Assembly (NCBI GenBank): GCA_031761405.1
Contig: JASEVX010000035.1
Location: 1,687,084 to 1,751,083, forward strand
From: Serripes groenlandicus
Lineage: Eukaryota; Mollusca; Bivalvia; Cardiida; Cardiidae
Reading direction: 5' to 3'
Length of the DNA: 64,000 nucleotides
Below the pieces are notes generated by a model that saw only the letters and a list, made by a program, of their open reading frames with translations, was not told where the DNA came from and ran no database searches. Positions 57,300 through 64,000 of this stretch are shown here, in pieces (the first letter of the stretch is position 1; each line of letters opens with the position of its first letter). Both the position numbers and the translations under genes were made by a program.

Positions 57300-57528
57300 C
57301 CATAACCATATTTTTTGTCTAAGTTAAAAGGATCCATAACTACATAAATGTGTATTGGTGTGTAACCCAAATCGAACTGAATATGTATGTAATGGTTTTA
57401 AACCCGTGCACCAAACATAACTTAAATCAATGGAACCTTTCACGAGTTATCGTCCGAACGCTGTGTATTGTTAGGGGAGGAGTCCAAACTTTAAGTTGAA
57501 AAGAAGGAGCCATCACTCTATCAAAGGT
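57300..57528 (+). repeat. GTCCGGAC array, left of the insertion
   Basis: AAATCAATGGAACCTTTCAC, GAGTTATCGTCCGAACG and GCCATCACTCTATCAAAGG match units to the right at 61158-61560 in the same orientation. Confidence 0.65.
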
Positions 57529-57990
57529 TAGTCGGGTCAATATATGGTTGAACCCCAAAGAAATTGTCACAAAAGGTTTCGCAACAGTTTTTGGTGATAT
57601 TTTTAGTCGAGAATAAAATACTAAAAGTCTACCACAATCCGACCCCTCGAAAACAGTTTTTTTTCAAGATGGCGTCCAAGATGGCCGCCAGCGCCATAAA
57701 ATAGATATAACTCCCTTATTATTCAGTGTAGGGCCATGGTTTTGGTGTCTACAGCCATGTTTTGTGGGTCAGAGGATGCATTGGGGCTATTAAAATTAAT
57801 GTCATGTGACTGGTTTACCAAAAATTCAAAATGGCGACCAAGATGGCCGCTGTAACCATGAAAAAGGCATATCACGCGTATCAATCAATGTAGAGCCATG
57901 TTTTTGGTGTCTACACCCAGGTTTTAGGGGTCGGAGGATGCAACGGTGCTATCAAAATTGATATCACGTGACTGTCATAAACATTATGTA
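57529..57990 (+). repeat. Left TIR arm with two ~165-bp subrepeats
   Basis: After ~135 bp of leader, CAAGATGGCGTCCAAGATGG (about 57667) and AAAATGGCGACCAAGATGGC (about 57830) open two subrepeats. Each continues with ATAAAATAGATATAACTCCC-like, GTAGGGCCATGGTTTTGGTG-like, GTCTACA and TCACGTGACT-like blocks. Confidence 0.85.
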
Positions 57991-58081
57991 AGCTAGCTCT
58001 CATATCAAAACAGCTGCAACATCGCCTTAAGAAACCTAGTTCGTCCTGAGCCTGATTTACATACCATAACCATGACAATCC

Positions 58082-60389
58082 TCACAAGGAATCATCAACA
58101 CTTTCTTCAATTAATGTCTGATTGTATGGATTGTCACATGAGTCTAGCTGATACTGTCTACACGCCGAGGTACACAGTAAATCATAAACTCTACAACTAC
58201 ATCTTGAGGTAACGCAAGCCGTTGTGCAGTTAAAGTGAACAATTTTCAACAAATAGTCCGGGGCTGGATTCATGTCCGACTCAACAGGTGCAAAAAGGTT
58301 TCCTTCACGTTTCCATCCTCACTCACACGGGTCCATTCCACTCTCATGCCCCATCCATACCATGATTTGATAATATGCTCTGAGACTGTGAAATTTTGTT
58401 GATGCTTCTGTTGGCGGCAGGCGCTCTGGTGTTACAAACGACTGAGGGGACACCACTTTCTTACTGAACGTACATGTAGTGTAGCGCAAGGACCCGAGAG
58501 AATCAGCAGACTTTCCGCTGAAAATAATAGCCATAGCTTTACATCCTACATCTTTAATAGTAGCCGCAGTCTGTTTTAGAATGACAAATGTATCTGCACA
58601 TGACTTCAAATCAGTGTCACCTTTTGAAGAACTGTCTTTTTTCCAACGCCAAAAATCCTTGAAGTGGTGTCACATCCAGTATAAACATGGACAAAGACTA
58701 ACTGTGTACACAACTCTTCACCAAGAACTTCCTGTAGTTTGTTGATGTGATAAACTGCAATGGCATTATCCTTGTCCGAATGAAAGAACATATCTTTATT
58801 GTTGTGTTCCCCATGATGGAGAAGAAGAACTAAGAGATTAGTGTCTTCCCCAATCAGTGTTGTGGAATGAATTTCTGAAGACTGAACAGCAGCTCTAACA
58901 ATATCCATATCAGCATCCCCAGGCGAATTGATGACTTCACAACTTCTGTCACAGAGTTTCTGGCTTATTAGGTTTATCATGTTCTGTTTATTGCTGTCTC
59001 TGTAAAGGAATTCCTCCTTCTTCCCTGAAAATTCAGTCTCTTCGGTAAAGCTGACAGTGGGAAATCTGTTTTCCCCACGCCTCTGGTGTGTATTGTCCTT
59101 GATAGAAGGACCGCCAAGATACCCATTAAAGACAACTGTTGCGAAAGGGAAACAATTAACTGTAAACTCCGCATAGGACTGCGCAATTGTGCCGTAGGTA
59201 TCACCCCTCTTCCAAGGTATGCGCTGGAGCAAAGATCCTCCATCGAGGATGTAATGCTCAGTTGTTTTGGGTGGATCGTTCTGGCCTGGTGGCTTACCCC
59301 AATGTCTCTTGACCTCTTGAACCTTTATCTGCATGTCCAAGAATGGCATGGGCTAGTTGAGGCTTATCTGGCTTCCGAAATACTTTATTGGCCTCAAACA
59401 ATGCAGATGGAAAAGGACTAAGTTCATATCTCATGACATAATCAAGTGACATATTTGCCGTCTTTGACACAACCAAAATTGTTGGAATAATAGTCCAGGA
59501 TCGATTGTCCTATCAGGGGCTACCTTCACAGATGTCATATTTCCAAGGGTTTTTGCCTTGTCCTTCCGCTTGAAAGCTATTGAGAACACAGGCTGTCCGA
59601 TCATTTTGTTTATGATTCCTTCTCTTACTGAATGAAACTCGTGTACATTAACCTCTATATCTTCAACAACACCATTTACAATGTTCCTTAAGGACGGATC
59701 CTCGGAGAAATGTGAGCAAGTGGCAAATTTAGATAGGCCCCTCTGCAAATCACGTGAGTCTCTTTCAATTCTTCCCTGCGTGGATTCTTTATGTTATTCA
59801 CTAGTCGTGAAGGACAGCTCGTTGAACTATTGCATGGCGTAGTTGTATTCTGATGTGACTGGGGTTGATTATGTCCATAAGGCCCGTTGCTCTTCAGTCA
59901 TGCTACTCCCTCGTGTAAGCCCCCCAGAGGTTTTGAGGGATCTCATCAAACTTTGCTCAATCACGAGGTCCGCACTGAGACCAGCTTAAAACTTATTGGT
60001 GCGACGAATTACCTGGCATCCCTGTTGAATAAATCTGGATGTCGGGCCTCGAGTTGGGGAATTTCCTGGACGTGGTAATATGCGGACTTCAAGTAATTAA
60101 AATGGCCTGCGGTTGCAAAGATTGGCAAGCAATCGGACACTGCACGAAGGTGCATCTGCCAATTGCCTGTGCGATCTGATTTGAAAAGAAATGTCGACAC
60201 ATTCATCATTTCCTGATAGTTTAACCACAACTGACTGGTTTTTGATATTTCACGGAGACCAGCCTTCTTCTTGTTAATTGCAGTTGCCAACTGTGTCAAT
60301 GGCGCTGATATTTTAGCACTATCCATGGTCGTCTCCCCTTTCACCAATGAGGCATATATGTCTTTCGTTTTCGTTACATGTAGATTCAA
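58082..60389 (-). pseudogene. FEN/XPG-like nuclease plus CXC-domain protein, decayed
   Basis: Read from high to low coordinates. 60009-60389: helical region with SQLWLNYQEMMNVSTFLFKS and GHFNYLKSAYYHVQE. 59876-59985: AGLSADLVIEQSLMRSLKTS and GGLTRGSSMTEEQRALW. 59294-59748: LSKFATCSHFSEDPSLRNIV and ANMSLDYVMRYELSPFPSAL. 58606-59349: the nuclease-like domain with ILDGGSLLQRIPW, ATVVFNGYLGGPSIKDNTHQ, NSPGDADMDIVRAA, LIGEDTNLLVLLL and TGCDTTSRIFGVGKKTVLQK. The last resembles the GxDxxxxxxGxGxKxA helix-turn element of FEN1. 58319-58609: FVTPERLPPTEASTKFHSLR and YYQIMVWMG. 58082-58273: a CXC-like cluster with CTTACVTSRCSC, LCTSACRQY and CDN. Lesions: frameshifts near 59476, 59345 and 58620, a TGA after MDPCE near 58319, and others near 59876. 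Such proteins recur as uncharacterised multi-copy genes in invertebrates, by my recollection. The N-terminus may be missing. Confidence 0.82.
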
Positions 60390-60409
60390 TCATAATTTAT
60401 AATGACGCT

Positions 60410-61157
60410 TCTTATTATCCTATTTAAAATTGGACTCCCTGGGTATATACCCCAAAATGATGACTCTAAAGTGAATAATATGGGAGATATGCCTGTTTAG
60501 CTCACAAAAGCACGAAGTGCTCAATGTGAGTTATTGTGATAGCCTTTTGTCTGGCGTCCGTTTTGCGTCGTAAGTCGTCCTTCAACATCTTCTCTTCAGT
60601 AACCAGTTGGTAAATTGGGATGAAACTTCACAGAAAGCATCCTTTCAATGACCTCACCAGAATTCCTTCAAATTTTTGGGATCCATGCAGAATTCTGGTT
60701 TCCATGGCAACGAAACGAAAAACTGGCCGCCAGGGGGTGGGTATTATATGGCTAAAGTGAAGGGAAAATATCAGGTGAGCGATCCAGGGCCATCACGGCC
60801 CTCTTGTTTATGGTTACGCGGTGGCCATCTTGGATGCAATTTTGGATGTCTCGGTTAACCAGTCACGTGACATAAACTTTGATAGCACCATTGCATTATA
60901 TGATCCCCCCAAAAACATAGGTGTAGACACCAAAACCATGGCTCTACAGTGAGTAATAAGGGAGATATGTCTTTTTTATGGTGATGGCGGCCATCTTGGA
61001 TGCCATCTTGATAAAAACAGTTTTTTCGAGGGGTCGGATTGTGGTAGACTTTTTGTATGTTATTCTCCACTACAAATACCTCCAAAAACCGTTTAGAAAC
61101 CTTTTGTGACCATTTCTTTGGGGTAAGGGGGTATTCAACCATATATTGACCCGACTA
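60410..61157 (-). repeat. Right TIR arm, interrupted
   Basis: Reverse complement of the left arm. The outer part at 60810-61157 holds CGGCCATCTTGGATGCCATC and CGAGGGGTCGGATTGTGG. The inner part at 60420-60497 holds AATAATATGGGAGATATGCC. The element at 60498-60809 separates them. Confidence 0.82.
60498..60809 (-). mobile_element. AACAAGAGGGCC element without tandem core
   Basis: In reverse complement it starts AACAAGAGGGCCGTGATGGC, then CCTGGATCGCTCACCTGATA, and ends AGCACTTCGTGCTTTTGTGA then GCT. These ends match the element at 42557-43787, but the core here is ~200 bp of GACTTACGACGCAAAACGGA-type sequence instead of 167-bp units. Confidence 0.75.
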
Positions 61158-61560
61158 GGTGGGTAGTTTGTAACCAAATCCAAGCTTAGCCTATATTTTT
61201 GGATCAATCCGTGCACTGAATATTTTACAAACCCATGGACCCTTTCATCAGTTATAGTCCGGTTACAGTTTTTTGGCAATATAAAGTTGAATATGAACCA
61301 TATATGGCTGTATTTTATGATCCTAAGTATGTGTGTCAAAACATAAATCAATCCGTCGAAACTTTTTAGGATTTATAGTCCGGACACCTTTTTGTTTTAA
61401 ATTTTAATTGATTTATAAAAGGGGCAATACATCTATCAAAACTTGGACGTTAGTAACCAAAATAAAACTTGACCTGTATTGTAAGGTCTGAAATACATCT
61501 TCCAACTTTTATTTATATCCTCATACCCGTTAACATTAGTCCGGACACCTTAAACATCAA
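61158..61560 (+). repeat. GTCCGGAC array, right of the insertion
   Basis: AGTTATAGTCCGGTTACAG (about 61249), GGATTTATAGTCCGGACACC (about 61369) and TAACATTAGTCCGGACACC (about 61533) mark units of roughly 120-165 bp. ACATCTATCAAAACTTGG matches the last bases left of the insertion. Confidence 0.7.
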
Positions 61561-63355
61561 CAAACCGACCGACGGATGGAGCAACAAGCCCACACTTAAT
61601 ATATACTCCATAGGTCAAATTACGCCAAGTACATCCGCGGTCATGCTGATTTAGTCCCTAAAATCCCTCTCAATTTTCTTTGTATTGTTATAAAGCTTTA
61701 AGATAAAAAAAAAATGATATCTGGTGATCTACATGAGAAACGCTTAGAAAGTGTGACAATTGGTCGATTTACATAGAATCAAAGAAGAAATTTATTTAGT
61801 GTATTGTAACATATATAATACAACCCTCCTCCCCTCAACTTTGTTTCATAGGGGTATAGCTATTTGCTTGTGGTTGGTCCATAATTGTTGAAATGTTACG
61901 ATCATACGTGTGTATGACAATGGACAAGGTTATAAGTCTGATAATCCAAGGGTTATATGAGTGGTCATTATCGTCCCAATAGGGTCACGTAACACGTTAT
62001 CTGTTTGTGTACAACGAGCAGGCGTCTTTTCCAGTCGATGATCACACAAAGTCCTCAGGAAAATCAGAGAACAAACTAATAGTGCATCGTAGTACTTCTT
62101 CTACATAAAACACGTAGCGTAAATAATTAAACCAGAAAGAATAACTTGGAAAAAAAACCTAAGGATGTTTACAAAGCTGATCCCTGAAAATTGAATTATT
62201 GACCCCAGTATGGTGGCAGACGTGACAATAAATACATTCCACTCATTATTTCGGCTGTAAAATTTGACAAATTCCATTAACGTGTCTGGTATTTGTATTC
62301 AAAAAGAATGCAGTGTCAGATTTTACTCAATGTGTCTGGTATATATGGTAAACCGATCCTGAAAACTAAGACAGTGATATGGTTTTTTTTCTATTCGTGT
62401 ACTTAAAGACCTGTAGAGTACTATTCGTGATATAACAGTCAATACAAAATACTTTTTTTCAGTATACATTTATATAAAGTGTCCGTGTTTTCAAAGTCGT
62501 CTACTGCAGGTTTGTTGTATGTTAGGAAATACTTAAATATACGATATGGAATCATCACCTGAGTAATGACTCAGTTTCTCATCCCCCTTAATGACTTTCG
62601 ATAATGTTCACAAGGTTGTTCTTTAATTTGACCTTGAGTTTGATTCCACATGATTGAGATCAATCATGTGACAACATTTCGTGAACAAAAGATGAACATA
62701 AAAGCCTTTCAATGACGATGAAGATGTTTTATTTTAAGATACGCGAGAAAATGGTCGAACAGGCCAATAGGGAAAGAAGAAGCTTACTCTAAAACACATT
62801 CGATGTGTGTTGTGGGCAATGACCAAGCTTTTTTTGAATAATATACGTGATACGTGATACATTTACCCAATATAGGTAGACATTGTTGGTAGTATTACAA
62901 TAATCATATTGTTCGATATTTTGATTAACGCTTTCATGTTTAAAAACAAGTATTAACAAACTGTTGCAATATATAATATATCCAATCATACTAAGAATAT
63001 TTTTCCACTTAATTCATTCCCATATAAAGACGCTTTCTGACGCCTCTGCTGCTGACATATTTTGAAAAAGGTGTGAAATGATGAGCAAGTTTTCATCTTG
63101 CCACAATCTTAACAACTTTGATCAATAAGTGTAACTACCTCAATAAGTGAATACGTTTATACAAAGATTTCATATTGTTTTATCTTTGGGTTTTTGTCAA
63201 AGCTATCTGCTGGCATAACCGTTGAGTATCATATTTTGAAAATAACGGGAAGAATAAGAGCAAAACTTAAGCAAATCATAATAGAATGTGAAAAACGTCC
63301 AGTTCAAAAACTGTCTAGTTGTACAGCACAGTTAGGTACGTATTGAAGTAAACTT
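61561..63355. other. 1.8 kb intergenic with MITE B traces
   Basis: No gene. CAAAGTCGTCTACTGCAGGT near 62496 and GACGCCTCTGCTGCTGACAT near 63039 are partial relatives of MITE family B. Confidence 0.4.
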
Positions 63356-63552
63356 AACCCTTTTCCCCACATACAAAACAACTACAGCAGACGACTTTGA
63401 AACTGTCTTGGCAGAGTCTATGAACAATTTCTACAAGAGAAAGTAAAATTATTGAATACATTTGTAATCATTTTGGAAGACTATAGAAATTGCTCAATTC
63501 TTTTTCGACATAATGTTTTCAAAACTCGTCAGGCGTGAGGGAACGGGTTAAA
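63356..63552. mobile_element. MITE family B, complete, 197 bp
   Basis: TTAACCCTTTTCCCCACATA at the left and GAGGGAACGGGTTAA at the right. The interior has GCAGACGACTTTGAAACTGT, AAATTGCTCAATTC and AATGTTTTCAAAACTCGTCA. Confidence 0.75.
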
Positions 63553-63647
63553 TAATATTGTGTCGTGAATATGAGGGGCGTCATCGAGTCCAGGGTCCAA
63601 TCATGAGCGGGTTCTTTTAATTAAAGATATGTTCCCTGGTCAGTCAT

Positions 63648-63783
63648 GCAAATTACATTTGTAAAATCATATTTGTAAATCTTATTTGTAAAATCATATT
63701 TGTAAAATCATATTTGTAAAAACCATATTTGTGAAATCAAATCATATTTGTAATCATATTTGTAAAATCATATTTTTAAAATT
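63648..63783 (+). repeat. AT-rich minisatellite, ~14-17-bp units
   Basis: CATATTTGTAAAAT repeats about eight times with small indels. Confidence 0.85.
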
Positions 63784-64000
63784 ATTTAATTCAATAGTAA
63801 TTGAGGAAAGGTGTTAGTTTTATAAGACTGATATACGTTGTCTAGACGGCATACCATTAAATCAATGCCCGATCTCCTGTTACATAATTAATCTCGTGTA
63901 TATACGCTTGTGCTAGGCTGTAGTTTGATTTGTCTTACAGATCTAAATACAGCACTACATGTAAGTGGCGTGAACTCTCTGTACATGAAATTATCCAGGT

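Larger units (their letters stand above)
57529..61157 (-). mobile_element. Large-TIR transposon carrying a nuclease-CXC pseudogene
   Basis: The two ends are TAGTCGGGTCAATATATGG (57529) and its reverse complement CCATATATTGACCCGACTA (ending 61157). Collinear inverted arms of about 450 bp follow: 57529-57990 on the left and 60410-61157 on the right, minus a 312-bp insertion. Between them lies a single decayed minus-strand gene. The outer flanks are AAAGGT on the left and GGTGGG on the right. GGT, or TA if the TA is excluded from the TIR, could be the target duplication. The flanks belong to one tandem-array type, so the unit looks inserted. That it is a transposon is inference from structure. 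Confidence 0.75.

Overview
This window looks like non-coding, repeat-dense DNA from an animal, most likely a marine mollusc and probably a bivalve. The base composition is AT-rich, there are no operons, and no long intact reading frame is present. At least three tRNA-derived SINE families occur, two ending in (AATC)n or (CATT)n tails. I recognise from memory several repeats I associate with bivalve genomes, such as the AACAAGAGGGCC element with a ~167-bp tandem core and the GACCTAGTTTTTGAC repeat. The taxon is an inference from repeat types, not from a diagnostic gene.

Layout. 1-2.8 kb: SINE copies and an 842-bp foldback element. 4.1-4.5 kb: two hairpins. 7.6-10.2 kb: a palindromic CGATATCTCGAA array, an A44 tract and a 104-bp satellite with higher-order structure. 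10.4-17.7 kb: two broken APE-type LINEs on the minus strand, abutting each other and interrupted by smaller elements. 18-23.3 kb: SINEs, a 260-bp MITE, a degenerate minisatellite and a 484-bp palindrome. 23.6-26.5 kb: a 1.6-kb tandem duplication with a SINE inserted in one copy. 26.6-28.2 kb: a MITE split by an insertion, then SINEs. 30.70-30.88 kb: the only candidate host exon, a terminal exon encoding a C-terminal membrane segment. 31-41.5 kb: SINEs, TTAA-flanked MITEs and hairpins in otherwise plain sequence. 42.6-43.8 kb: the 167-bp-array element. 44-54.9 kb: MITEs, local duplications and long featureless stretches. 55.2-57 kb: GA and CAGA microsatellites and a 44-bp minisatellite.

The most interesting locus is 57,529-61,157. 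A decayed minus-strand gene, with a nuclease-like domain resembling the FEN1/XPG (PIN-like) fold followed by a degenerate cysteine-rich CXC (tesmin/TSO1-like) domain, fills the space between ~450-bp terminal inverted repeats. Each repeat arm is built from ~165-bp subrepeats. The right arm carries a later insertion of the AACAAGAGGGCC element, and the whole unit appears inserted into an older GTCCGGAC tandem array. This reads as a defective copy of a large-TIR transposon encoding a nuclease-CXC protein. I do not know a described superfamily that matches it, though I could not search.

No tRNA, rRNA, CRISPR, prokaryotic operon or intact protein-coding gene is supportable. The tRNA-like stretches are SINE heads.
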